Shown piece by piece: positions 26,853 through 35,535 of a DNA stretch of 64,000 bases (the stretch's first letter is position 1; each line of letters starts with the position of its first letter). Source of the stretch: Gammaproteobacteria bacterium (GTDB lineage Bacteria; Pseudomonadota; Gammaproteobacteria; CAIRSR01); NCBI GenBank assembly GCA_963575715.1, contig CAUYTW010000111.1, positions 1 to 64,000 of the forward strand, in the 5' to 3' direction. Position numbers and translations under genes: made by a program. The notes under the pieces were generated by a model. It worked only from the letters and a program-made list of their open reading frames with translations, searched no databases and was not told the origin of the DNA.

Positions 26853-27320
26853 ATGTCTCAGAAAAAGCTTGCCATTATCGCCACTAAGGGTACCCTCGAC
26901 TGGGCCTACCCGCCCTTTATTCTGGCATCCACTGCGGCTGCCCTGGGGTACGACGTTCAGATTTTTTTCACCTTTTATGGATTGAAGCTCCTGCAAAAAA
27001 ATTTGGATCTCCAAGTAAGCTCCCTAGGTAATCCTGGCATGCCCATGCCCATGCCGGTGCCGGTGCTCATCCAGGCCCTGCCTGGAATGCAACGCATGAT
27101 GACCATGATGATGAAAAAGAAAATGAAGTCCAAGGGAGTGGCAAGCCTTGAGGAACTTCGTTCCTTGTGTGTCGAAGCGGAAGTCAAAATGATAGCTTGT
27201 CAGATGACGGTTGATCTTTTTGAGTTCAACCCCGCAGATTTTATTAGTGGTATTGAATTCGCTGGTGCTGCGGCGTTTTTTGAATTCGCCGGAGAATCGG
27301 ACATCTGTTTGTATATTTGA
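26853..27320 (+). CDS. DsrE2-like sulfur transfer protein
   Basis: A 155-residue DsrE/DsrF-family protein of the DsrE2 type. The N-terminal strand KLAIIATKGTLDWAY, a Met/Pro-rich middle (PGMPMPMPVPVL, then a Met/Lys run) and Cys in KMIACQMTVDLF match that subgroup. A hydrophobic segment near residues 22-45 agrees with reported membrane association of DsrE2. It is the likely sulfur partner of TusA just upstream, with which it forms an operon. Confidence 0.87.
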   Translation: MSQKKLAIIATKGTLDWAYPPFILASTAAALGYDVQIFFTFYGLKLLQKNLDLQVSSLGNPGMPMPMPVPVLIQALPGMQRMMTMMMKKKMKSKGVASLEELRSLCVEAEVKMIACQMTVDLFEFNPADFISGIEFAGAAAFFEFAGESDICLYI

Positions 27321-27886
27321 GAGTTTTATCCTGGCTCTCAGCTTGATGGCACTCAAGACAGGATGTATTATCTGGTGGCGATTCATTGCTGTGTCTCATC
27401 GCAGCGAGCCAAGGAAGGCAAGCGACACCGATGATACAAGTCATTAAGTAGCAAAGCAGGGCGTTCGGAGGCAGACTCTAGTCTTATAGAATGTGCTTAA
27501 ATATGCCGATATGTGTGTTAGGAATAATTGTTTATCATGGAAACACGGATAAGTTATCCGTAGCGCGAAGGTTTCGCGTACCATCGAGTACGACCACATT
27601 GGATCGCAAAGTCGTTCTGTCCAAGGATGATCAACAGAATAGCTTTTACGGTAATCCGGGTTCCAATGCTCAGTAAATACACGATGTTGCTGGCAAATAG
27701 GCCAGCCTCCGGTTGAGACTGCCCAACCAGGACTCCAGTTGCAAGTCTTTTATACTTATCAACGGAGAGCGAATTATCTTTAATGAGCGTGAACACTTAT
27801 GCGCACATTTTATGAAGCAGGCAGATGTTGGTTATTCGCCTCGTCAATGCGTTGTGATTTGGCAGGCGTCGCTCTACCATTACTTT

Positions 27887-28020
27887 GGGGTAGGGTATGC
27901 GTTTCTATCAAGAAGAACCGGAAGAACAGATAAAACCCGCCAGGCATCATCGACGAAAAATAAGTCGCTACGGACGCGAGGGCCACGAATGTTATGCGCG
28001 TTGAGGACGATTGTCCCAAG
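27887..28020 (+). repeat. Dispersed repeat family B, copy 1
   Basis: It shares with 44821-44945 a run of matching segments: GGGTAGGG near the left, AAGAAGA-CCGGAAGA, TAAAACCCGCC, GCTACGG and GTTATGCGCGT-GAG. A shorter copy is at 29180. Function unknown. Confidence 0.6.
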
Positions 28021-28267
28021 CCCCGATAAGCCCCGGTTGTCAAGAACCCCACGGCTAAAGGCGAGTGGCTTGAGAAATCAAATTCATAAATTCGGACTTG
28101 ACCAGCCTAAGTCGAAAGTATCGGACTACGTTTTTGGAGTCATGACACCTACGGATGCGTGCCAGTCAGCAGCTCTGTCGCTAATCGTTAAACATCTTTA
28201 CCAGGGTTAAGGAAGTGCGGTCAGCCAAACAGAGCTGTTGAAAACATTGGTGAGGCAAACATAACTC

Positions 28268-28403
28268 GGCGCAAGTCGAGTTGCCCTTACAGGCTGGCAG
28301 CCGGGAAAGACCGACTTTTTTGACTGATGGTTTTTCTCGCTAAAACCGTCCCACCTTTCCTCTTCATGGCTAAACCCAGGGTTATCTCTAAGGATAATGA
28401 TGA
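28268..28403 (+). repeat. Palindromic dispersed repeat R1, copy b
   Basis: A nearly full-length copy: GGCGCAAGTCGAGTTGCCC, CTTACAGGCTGG, GCCGGGAAAGACCG, TTTTTGACTGATGGTTTTT, CGCTAAAACCGTC, CCTTTCCTCTTCATGGCTAA, ending ATAATGATGA. It is closest to copies a (4877) and d (52752). The ATG at its right edge runs into a stop at once, so no gene starts on it. Confidence 0.75.
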
Positions 28404-28557
28404 TAACCGACTCAGCATTCGGGACAGACCCCAATATAAAAATTACCCTCCATCTCGTTAGCCAAATTTAATTTTTGGACATACAGAGGAAGGTAATTTT
28501 TTAGCTATACCACCGTTTTTAGTCGAAATTGAAATCTCGTCAGGCAAGAGTTAAATC

Positions 28558-29115
28558 ATGGGTAATTCGTTGCGCGATGCGTTGACAAAAGCGGGAGTAG
28601 TTAGCACCGGTCAGGCAAAGACATCCGCCCAGCAAACAAAAAAACAGGTACGGCAAGAACTTCATGCGAAGCGCGCCGGGGTTGCCGTGGTGCCAAACGC
28701 TGTGGCCTTAGCCGCCGCCAAGGCACAAGAGGAAAAGCTCGTGCGGGATCGCGAGATGAATCGGGAACGAGAAGCCGCCGCAGCAGCCAAGGCGGCACGC
28801 GCCCAAGCGCGGCAGATATTGCGGGAACAGATGAAGAATGACGATTCTGCTGATCTAAAATTTAATTTTGTCGAAGGAAGTCATATTTGTCATCTTTACG
28901 TTACCGCGATTCAGCGGGAGGAACTATTACAAGGACGCCTCGTTATCGTTGCCTTGGGAGAGCGTCATTATTTGGTATCAAGGGATGTGGCGGACAAAGT
29001 CCGTGTGCTTGTTCATGATGTGTTCATATATCATCCACTTGCGGCAGGCAGTCAAACAAATTCTGCTGATGACCCCTACGCTGCTTACCAGATCCCCGAT
29101 GATTTGATGTGGTAG
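28558..29115 (+). CDS. DUF2058 (YaiL-like) protein
   Basis: A 185-residue protein with a highly charged Ala/Arg/Glu-rich coiled-coil N-terminal half (MGNSLRDALTKAGVVS, then REREAAAAAKAARAQ) and a small C-terminal domain ending DDPYAAYQIPDDLMW, the hallmark of DUF2058/YaiL. YaiL has been annotated as nucleoprotein or polynucleotide-associated, without firm function. The length is typical. It stands alone in repeat-rich DNA. Confidence 0.88.
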   Translation: MGNSLRDALTKAGVVSTGQAKTSAQQTKKQVRQELHAKRAGVAVVPNAVALAAAKAQEEKLVRDREMNREREAAAAAKAARAQARQILREQMKNDDSADLKFNFVEGSHICHLYVTAIQREELLQGRLVIVALGERHYLVSRDVADKVRVLVHDVFIYHPLAAGSQTNSADDPYAAYQIPDDLMW

Positions 29116-29179
29116 TTAATTAGCAAACAATTTATCACCGGACGTCAAGAAGCTATCGACCTCATCAAGATCGATAGTT

Positions 29180-29265
29180 TTCCACGCCGAGGATCGATGA
29201 TGACTTCGCTACGAGCGATAAACTCGAACGTTATGCGCGTGGAGGACGATAGCCACCAAGCGCCG
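29180..29265 (+). repeat. Dispersed repeat family B, copy 2 (short)
   Basis: The core TCGCTACGAGCGATAAACTC and AACGTTATGCGCGTGGAGGA matches the other two copies. It covers the ribosome site and first codons assigned to the dihydrolipoamide dehydrogenase frame, so the repeat may have replaced that gene's original 5' end. Confidence 0.55.
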
Positions 29266-30942
29266 GTTGTGACTCCACCATCGGAATGCAGGCACGCGAA
29301 CCACACCAATGCGCAGAATGTCGTCCTGGAGGACGACCGACTTAGCATGCGGGGCGGACTTCAAAATAATGATAGTTCCATAACACCGAAAAAAATTTCG
29401 GCTGCCCCGGCGGTTCAGTCTGAACCACGAAATCCTCCAGTTAAACCTAGTCTTTTAGCGCCGATGGAATGCCGATCCGCAACGCCTTCTCCCCCTTCTG
29501 CGCCAGACACTAACTTTGAAACACAACTTCTAGTCTTGGGCGCTGGACCGGGGGGTTACACTGCGGCGTTTCGCGCCGCTGATCTGGGATTACGAGTTAT
29601 GCTGGTGGAGCGCCATTCCACCCTCGGCGGTGTGTGCCTGAATGTTGGTTGTATCCCTTCCAAGACCTTGCTGCATGTCGCCAGGGTTATTGATGACGCC
29701 GCTGACCTAGCTACACATGGTGTGACCTTTACTCCCCCCACCCTTAATCTTGCTCAATTGCGAACTTGGAAAGAATCCGTAGTGGGCAAGCTTACCAAGG
29801 GGCTGGCGGGTTTGGCTAAACAGCGTAAAGTACAAATTATTGAAGGTATTGGGCGTTTTACCGATCCCCATCACCTAGAGGTGAACAGTCCTGCGGGGCG
29901 GTTCAAGATTGCTTTTCAACACGCCATCATCGCTACTGGCTCGAAAACGATACACCTGCCCGTTATTCCCCACGGTGATCCACGGGTTATCGACTCCACT
30001 GGCGCGCTTGCACTCCCTGATATCCCCGCCGAGCTATTGATCATCGGTGGGGGCATTATTGGGCTGGAAATGGCCAACGTGTACGCTGCCTTGGGATCTC
30101 GGGTCACGATTGTCGAGTTGACTTCAGGTCTCATTCCGGGCTGCGATCCCGATTTGACGCGCCTTCTGCAACGGCGCATCGTGACTCGCACTATCACGTT
30201 ACATCTCAATACCAAGGTTACCCGGGTCGATAATAATTCCACAGGTCTCATCGTTCAGATGAATAAATCTAAAGAGACGTTTATTGGCCGTTTTGATCGG
30301 ATTCTTGTCACCGTTGGTCGAGTGCCGAATAGTGATGCTCTCGACGTTGCGGCTGCCGGGGTGCGTTTGGATGAACGCGGATTCATTCCCGTTGATCGCC
30401 AACAACGGACCAATGTTTCTCATATTTATGCTATTGGCGATGTGGTTGGCCATCCCATGCTTGCACATAAGGCTTCGCATCAAGGCCGGGTAGCCGCCGA
30501 GGTGATCGCCGGCCATAAGCAGGCTTTCGAGGTGCGGGTGATTCCCGGCGTAGTCTATACTGATCCCGAGATCGCCTGGGCCGGCCTGACTGAAACTGAA
30601 GCCAAGCAAAAAGGAATTCCTTACGAAAAAGGCGTGTTTCCCTGGGGAGCTTCGGGCCGCGCTTTGTCGCTAGGTCGTGATGAAGGGCTGACTAAGCTCC
30701 TTTTTGATCCTCTAACCGCACGCCTTCTGGGAGCGGGAATAGTTGGCCCCGGAGCAGGTGAATTGATTGCAGAAGTGGCGCTCGCCATTGAAATGGGGGC
30801 TGATGCTCATGATATTGCCCTCACAATTCATCCTCATCCATCCTTATCTGAAACCGTCGCCTTTTCGGCGGAGGCCTTTATGGGTACCCTGACGGATCTG
30901 TATTTACCTAAAAAACAGCAACGTCAATCACCAATATCTTAA
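29197..30942 (+). CDS. lpdA: Dihydrolipoamide dehydrogenase (E3)
   Basis: FAD-dependent E3 of 2-oxoacid dehydrogenase complexes, re-oxidising dihydrolipoyl groups with NAD+. Visible: FAD-binding VLGAGPGGYTAAFRAAD, redox-active disulfide GGVCLNVGCIPSKTL (about residues 141-155), NAD-binding IIGGGIIGLEMA, and the C-terminal active-site His in HPHPSLSE. The first ~105 residues are not part of the E3 core. They include a Pro/Ala-rich stretch that looks like the linker joining a lipoyl domain to E3, but no lipoyl domain is present. The start is uncertain: 29197 has GAGG upstream but lies in a repeat; 29463 is the latest Met before the core. No E1 or E2 gene is near. Confidence 0.9.
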   Translation: MMTSLRAINSNVMRVEDDSHQAPVVTPPSECRHANHTNAQNVVLEDDRLSMRGGLQNNDSSITPKKISAAPAVQSEPRNPPVKPSLLAPMECRSATPSPPSAPDTNFETQLLVLGAGPGGYTAAFRAADLGLRVMLVERHSTLGGVCLNVGCIPSKTLLHVARVIDDAADLATHGVTFTPPTLNLAQLRTWKESVVGKLTKGLAGLAKQRKVQIIEGIGRFTDPHHLEVNSPAGRFKIAFQHAIIATGSKTIHLPVIPHGDPRVIDSTGALALPDIPAELLIIGGGIIGLEMANVYAALGSRVTIVELTSGLIPGCDPDLTRLLQRRIVTRTITLHLNTKVTRVDNNSTGLIVQMNKSKETFIGRFDRILVTVGRVPNSDALDVAAAGVRLDERGFIPVDRQQRTNVSHIYAIGDVVGHPMLAHKASHQGRVAAEVIAGHKQAFEVRVIPGVVYTDPEIAWAGLTETEAKQKGIPYEKGVFPWGASGRALSLGRDEGLTKLLFDPLTARLLGAGIVGPGAGELIAEVALAIEMGADAHDIALTIHPHPSLSETVAFSAEAFMGTLTDLYLPKKQQRQSPIS

Positions 30943-30957
30943 AATCGGGAGCAAGCA

Positions 30958-31599
30958 ATGCAAAAATATCAGCAGGATTTTATCGAATTATCCCTTGCGG
31001 TGGGAGCATTGCGATTCGGTGATTTTACCCTTAAATCCGGGCGACGTAGCCCGTATTTTTTTAATACCGGGTTATTTAGCAGCGGTGAAAGCGTCGCGCG
31101 TCTGGGAGCGTTTTACGCGAACGCCATTATTGCGAGCGGCGTGGAATTCGACATGTTGTTTGGATTTGCCTACAAGGGAATTCCCCTGGTAGTTGCGACC
31201 GGCATCGCTCTCGCCACCCAATACAAACGCAATGTACCAATTGCTTTTAACCGTAAAGAAGTAAAGGATCATGGCGAGGGAGGAACCATCGTCGGAGCGC
31301 CATTGAAAGGGCGGGTATTAATCCTGGACGATGTCATTTCTGCGGGAACTTCAATACGCGAATCGATGGGTCTGATTTATACCGTTGGCGCGGTAGGCGC
31401 GGGGGTAGTTATTGCACTGGATCGCCAGGAACGGGGCAATGGCGTAGTATCGGCGGTTGCACAGGTGGAGCACGAATTAGGATTGCCTGTTTATAGCGTT
31501 GTGCAGCTTGATCATGTGCTTCGTTATCTGGAAGGACGTCCGGAGCTGGAATCCGCATTAGGTGCCATTCGCGCTTATCAGGCGATTTACCGCGCATGA
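30958..31599 (+). CDS. pyrE: Orotate phosphoribosyltransferase
   Basis: A 213-residue enzyme joining orotate to PRPP to give OMP, step five of pyrimidine synthesis. The family N-terminus ([19 protein letters not shown]) and PRPP-binding motif [13 protein letters not shown] are clear, and the length matches E. coli PyrE. The start has GGGAG 9 bases upstream. It lies 15 bases after the E3 gene and may share its transcript. Confidence 0.96.
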   Translation: MQKYQQDFIELSLAVGALRFGDFTLKSGRRSPYFFNTGLFSSGESVARLGAFYANAIIASGVEFDMLFGFAYKGIPLVVATGIALATQYKRNVPIAFNRKEVKDHGEGGTIVGAPLKGRVLILDDVISAGTSIRESMGLIYTVGAVGAGVVIALDRQERGNGVVSAVAQVEHELGLPVYSVVQLDHVLRYLEGRPELESALGAIRAYQAIYRA

Positions 31600-31635
31600 T
31601 TTAGGTAAAGGCATCGCAGAAATTGAACAGCCGGA

Positions 31636-32223
31636 TTAATTTTTGACTTCCGGTTGTTTCCGTAATTCGCGATCATCTTTCATAATCCGTGGGCTTAAAA
31701 TATCCCAGAGATACTCATTTGCCACGTAAATTACTGAATCAACTGCAATTGCGGCGGTCATGAAACCTGCTGATGCCCACAAGGCACCAGAAAAAGCATA
31801 ACTTAATGCAAGATTTCGGATACCGCTGATAATTTGATAGCTGACAGTTTTAATTGCAATAGTTTTTTCCGTTGTTGTTTCCTGGGAAGGGCCAAAAACG
31901 TTCCAGGTTAGTTCATAGGGAAAGTAGACCGCCATCCCGGAAGCGGTATTCGCTAAAAAAAATAAGGCACTCGTTGTCGCGGTGGCACCTACAATACTGC
32001 CAAAAATGAGTGCATCAGCAAGATTTGCGGTAGTTTGAAAGGTAACGGTTTTGAAAGTTGATCGCTCCATGGAAGATAAACGGTGTGACTCCTCGTTACC
32101 AGGTGAATCTTCCTTTGGCCAGGCAGGTTGAGCCATTGTGAGAATAACCAACGCGAAAAGCATGACGACAAAATAGTACTTTGGAAAATTTTTTGATGAT
32201 GAATGATGCATGCCTTTTTCCAT
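31636..32223 (-). CDS. Membrane protein, DUF2061-like
   Basis: A protein of about 195 residues with an N-terminal membrane or signal segment (YYFVVMLFALVILTMA) and two related halves. Each half begins with a basic stretch (ERSTFKTVTFQTTANLADAL and EKTIAIKTVSYQIISGIRNL) followed by hydrophobic helices, the pattern of DUF2061 membrane proteins. The role is unknown. The exact start is uncertain among GTG 32229, ATG 32223 and ATG 32211. It lies 20 bases downstream of the antiporter gene and may be co-transcribed. Confidence 0.65.
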   Translation of the reverse strand: MEKGMHHSSSKNFPKYYFVVMLFALVILTMAQPAWPKEDSPGNEESHRLSSMERSTFKTVTFQTTANLADALIFGSIVGATATTSALFFLANTASGMAVYFPYELTWNVFGPSQETTTEKTIAIKTVSYQIISGIRNLALSYAFSGALWASAGFMTAAIAVDSVIYVANEYLWDILSPRIMKDDRELRKQPEVKN

Positions 32224-32243
32224 CAACACGGCGTCTAATCTAT

Positions 32244-33965
32244 TTATGCTTCAAGACTGGAGCCAAACTTGGGATTGATTTTCTTTAGAAGATAATTGGT
32301 CATGCTGAACGCGAGTTCATGTTCGCTGATAAAAACCTTACCAGCATTCTCGTGTCGAAGCATTTCACTTTCCTCCACACTATGTGCGCGGATCGCAATT
32401 TCAACTTTTGGATTGAGTATGTGCGCAATTTCTATCATACCACGCACGCGCAACATATCTGGGATGGTGATAATTAAACTTGAAGCGCGTGCAATATGTG
32501 CCTGAATCAGTACATTAGGTTCAATAACATCTCCGGAAACTGCCTGAAAGCCCGATTCTCGCAGTTGCTGAACAGCATCTCGATTTTGTTCCGCCACGAC
32601 AAACGAAATTCCCTCTTTTATACAGTATTCACAGATTTTCTGTCCGACCAGTCCATAACCGACTATGATTACATGTCCAGTAATGGATTGTAAATTAACG
32701 GACATGGGTAGTTCTGCTAATGGATCTTCTGGCCGTTCAAGGAGGCGTGCGATTCCAGATCGGGAACGGATCCAGACTTGGGCGGGTTCGATTGCACGAA
32801 AAACTAAAGAGTTCAAAGAGATGGAGATTAAAGCTCCGGCCAGGATTAGATTTTGTCCCTCATTTGAAAAAATACCCAGCGATACGCCAAAATTTGCGAG
32901 AATAAAGGAAAATTCACCAATTTGCGCCAGGCCCGCCGATACTGTGAGTGCGGTATTCAGCGGGTAGCGAAAGGCAAGTACAATCAGGAAGGCAGCCAAT
33001 GATTTTCCAAAAATAATGATGGCAACCACCACCAGAACTTTCAAAGGTTGTTCCATCAAAATATATGGGTCAAATAACATACCGACCGACACAAAAAACA
33101 GTACGGAAAAAGCATCCCTCATCGGCAGAGATTCTTCTGCGGCTCGTTGACTAAGAGGAGATTCACGCATCACCATGCCGGCGAAAAAAGCACCCAGTGC
33201 GAAGGAAACTCCAAATAATTCCGCAGAACCATAAGCAATTCCCACTGCAGTGGCAATTACGCACAAGATAAAAAGTTCACGCGAACCAGTACCAGCAACC
33301 TGCCAAAGTAACCAAGGAAAAAGTTTACGCCCGCCGAACAACATGAAAACGATAAAGATCGACATTTTGCCGATCGTGATTAATACAATTTGTAGCAACT
33401 CCCAATGACTCGATGAGGTAACCGGCGAAATTTTTCCACCCAGCCAGCCAGATAACGCTGGTAACAATAAAAGCACCAATACCATCGTCAGATCTTCCAC
33501 TACCAACCAACCAACTGCAATTTTTCCATTCACAGAATGTGAGAGATTATATTGTTCCAACCCGCGCAACAATACAACCGTGCTGGCTACGGAAAGCGCT
33601 AAACCAAGAACTAGACCCTCACCTAAATTCCAGTTCCAATAAGCGGCAATTCCTGCGCTAAATATGGTGGCTACCGTGATTTGCGCTAATGCACCGGGCA
33701 AAGCAATCCGTTGAACTGCAATGAGATCGCGCAGCGAAAAATGTAATCCTATTCCAAACATCATCATGACGATGCCAATTTCCGCTAACTGGATAGATAA
33801 TTCGACATGCACGATGAATCCGGTGGTATTCGGACCAATTAGAATACCGGCCAGCAAATAGCCAACCAATGCAGGTAATTTTAGACGAACCGCAATCAGT
33901 CCCAGGAGTAATGCAAATCCCAAACTGACCGAAATGGTCGTAATGAGAGTAATATTATGCGGCAT
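32244..33965 (-). CDS. CPA2 family cation/proton antiporter with RCK domain, YbaL-like
   Basis: A 573-residue inner-membrane transporter. The N-terminal ~390 residues form the Na+/H+ exchanger fold (VRLKLPALVGYLLAGILIGP, LFGVSFALGAFFAGMVM). A C-terminal TrkA-N/RCK nucleotide-binding domain begins at VIIVGYGLVGQKI (about residue 428). The opening matches YbaL (RosB), a KefB relative. It probably moves K+ or Na+ against protons under nucleotide control. Its first codons overlap the MazG-like gene by 11 bases. Confidence 0.9.
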   Translation of the reverse strand: MPHNITLITTISVSLGFALLLGLIAVRLKLPALVGYLLAGILIGPNTTGFIVHVELSIQLAEIGIVMMMFGIGLHFSLRDLIAVQRIALPGALAQITVATIFSAGIAAYWNWNLGEGLVLGLALSVASTVVLLRGLEQYNLSHSVNGKIAVGWLVVEDLTMVLVLLLLPALSGWLGGKISPVTSSSHWELLQIVLITIGKMSIFIVFMLFGGRKLFPWLLWQVAGTGSRELFILCVIATAVGIAYGSAELFGVSFALGAFFAGMVMRESPLSQRAAEESLPMRDAFSVLFFVSVGMLFDPYILMEQPLKVLVVVAIIIFGKSLAAFLIVLAFRYPLNTALTVSAGLAQIGEFSFILANFGVSLGIFSNEGQNLILAGALISISLNSLVFRAIEPAQVWIRSRSGIARLLERPEDPLAELPMSVNLQSITGHVIIVGYGLVGQKICEYCIKEGISFVVAEQNRDAVQQLRESGFQAVSGDVIEPNVLIQAHIARASSLIITIPDMLRVRGMIEIAHILNPKVEIAIRAHSVEESEMLRHENAGKVFISEHELAFSMTNYLLKKINPKFGSSLEA

Positions 33966-34317
33966 TATATTCTGATGCGCGGCGTGCGCTACCGCGAACT
34001 TGATCCGCAGGATACTTCAATTGGTTCAATGACATTTTTTCTCGGGCAGCATCAAGTAAATCAATGTTGAGTTTATCTGCAAGGCGCACCAGATAAATAA
34101 AAATGTCTGCAAGTTCAAGACGCACCGCTTCATGACGAGAATCAGGGAGGTTACGACTTTCTTCCTCGGTGAGCCATTGAAAATGCTCAAGCAGTTCTGC
34201 TGTCTCAACGATTAGCGCCATACTCAAATTTTTAGGAGAATGAAATTGATCCCAATCGCGCTCGGCAGCAAAAGTCGCAAGGCTTTGGTGTAATTCCTGG
34301 ATGCCTTCGCTATCCAT
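33955..34317 (-). CDS. MazG-like nucleotide pyrophosphohydrolase (RS21-C6 type)
   Basis: A 120-residue all-alpha NTP pyrophosphatase of the dCTPase/RS21-C6 group. The metal-binding signature is visible as ETAELLEHFQW and LELADIFIYLVRLAD. Members hydrolyse unusual dNTPs, often dCTP derivatives, and so clean the nucleotide pool. It is translationally coupled to the YbaL-like gene downstream by overlap. Confidence 0.9.
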   Translation of the reverse strand: MDSEGIQELHQSLATFAAERDWDQFHSPKNLSMALIVETAELLEHFQWLTEEESRNLPDSRHEAVRLELADIFIYLVRLADKLNIDLLDAAREKMSLNQLKYPADQVRGSARRASEYNAA

Positions 34318-34353
34318 TTTAGAGTCCTCTGGTTTTAGTGATAAAAAACATGT

Positions 34354-35463
34354 TTAGAGAAAAACGGTAACAACACCAGCATATCCGTGAATATTATTGT
34401 AAGAGACTTCGCCATTGGCATAAAAGCCAATCAATGGAATGTCTCCAAGATAACTGCGGATTAAGCGTTGTTCGATACCAGCAATGCCAAAAATTCGCTC
34501 GCCACGGCTAAAACAAGAAAAATAAAGCGCGGCCTGGGGTGGCCGTGGGACACGGCGCATTAAGTTGGCTAAAATTTTTTCGAGATTTTCTCGGGCTTGA
34601 TTGGCGTCACGGCGGCAAAACAAAATGGATTGTCCGATGCGAGGCCATTCACCAATGGCAATCCATCCTTGACCACGGTCAATGGCAATTAGGTTGCGCA
34701 CGGTGTAATCATTGGTATTGGGAATTAGCAGTCCGGTAAAAATATAACCATTGATTCGATTAAGTTTCCGCGCCAGAAGTTCGCCGATATCTTCGCGCAG
34801 AACATCAATTGCGGGACGGCCATCCAGAGTACGGATGAGGTTACGTTCACAATCGGTGACTTGGCGTGATGGGCCAATGGGAATGCAACCTTGGGTAAGG
34901 GCAGTGTAAACCGGCACGAGTTCATTGAAAATTACTCCTGACACCGCGCCTTGCACTAGACTGTTAGCAATTTGAGTATGGCTCCCCCTGGAGGATACGA
35001 TGCCACCCACCGCGAAACCGCCGGGAAGTTCACCAACCAGCGCTCGAAGAAGTTCTGGAGTATGGATGCTGTTAGGATCGCCGTGAACGACCGCTAGATG
35101 ACGTTCCCGTGGTCGATACCAACTCCCGTGGGTGCGGACTACCGGACTCATGCTCCTGGATGTGGTCGCAAAGACCCGAAACCCATCGGCGGGAAAGGCA
35201 CCAACAAGCACTACGATAGCAGGAGTATCAAAGTATTCTTTATCACCAACACTAAGGCCGATGCCAACGGTCCCTACCCAATTAGAAACCTTAGTCCGAC
35301 CACGCAACTCGGCGACCAAAAGGTCAAGCTCATCGGCATAGTGATCAGTGGCATAAATAAAACCGAGGTTGGCACCAGGTGGAAGCGGCTCAATCTGGCG
35401 GCAAATCGTAACTACTGAGGTGCTACGCTCGGTAATGGCATAACCCATTGAAAAACGACGCAC
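34354..35463 (-). CDS. FIST-domain sensory protein
   Basis: A 369-residue protein with FIST-N followed by FIST-C (final part LIGFYANGEVSYNNIHGYAG). FIST domains are predicted to bind small ligands such as amino acids and usually feed signal-transduction proteins. No kinase or cyclase is fused here. The start is a GTG at 35463, chosen because AGGAGG lies 10 bases upstream; the first ATG is five codons later and has no ribosome site. Substrate unknown. Confidence 0.85.
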   Translation of the reverse strand: MRRFSMGYAITERSTSVVTICRQIEPLPPGANLGFIYATDHYADELDLLVAELRGRTKVSNWVGTVGIGLSVGDKEYFDTPAIVVLVGAFPADGFRVFATTSRSMSPVVRTHGSWYRPRERHLAVVHGDPNSIHTPELLRALVGELPGGFAVGGIVSSRGSHTQIANSLVQGAVSGVIFNELVPVYTALTQGCIPIGPSRQVTDCERNLIRTLDGRPAIDVLREDIGELLARKLNRINGYIFTGLLIPNTNDYTVRNLIAIDRGQGWIAIGEWPRIGQSILFCRRDANQARENLEKILANLMRRVPRPPQAALYFSCFSRGERIFGIAGIEQRLIRSYLGDIPLIGFYANGEVSYNNIHGYAGVVTVFL

Positions 35464-35535
35464 GACGGATGGTCCTCCTTGGTTCGCTCTGGGAAGCTGC
35501 GGTTATTTACGCACCAACACCCATCCGTGAAAAAT

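Larger units (their letters stand above)
27321..28557. other. Repeat-rich stretch without a supported gene
   Basis: About 1.2 kb between dsrE2 and the DUF2058 gene. It contains a family B repeat (27887), a hairpin CCCCACGGCTAAAGGCGAGT near 28048, and an R1 copy (28268). The open frames here run across these repeats and show no recognisable protein. It looks like a graveyard of mobile-element ends. Confidence 0.6.

Noticed and set aside
27713-28210. 165-residue plus-strand frame in the gene-poor stretch
   Set aside because: It covers a family B repeat and matches nothing I know; composition is not protein-like.
31627-31655. Hairpin ACAGCCGG / CCGGTTGT between pyrE and the membrane protein gene
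   Set aside because: It overlaps the end of the minus-strand gene and lacks a T-run, so a terminator call is weak.
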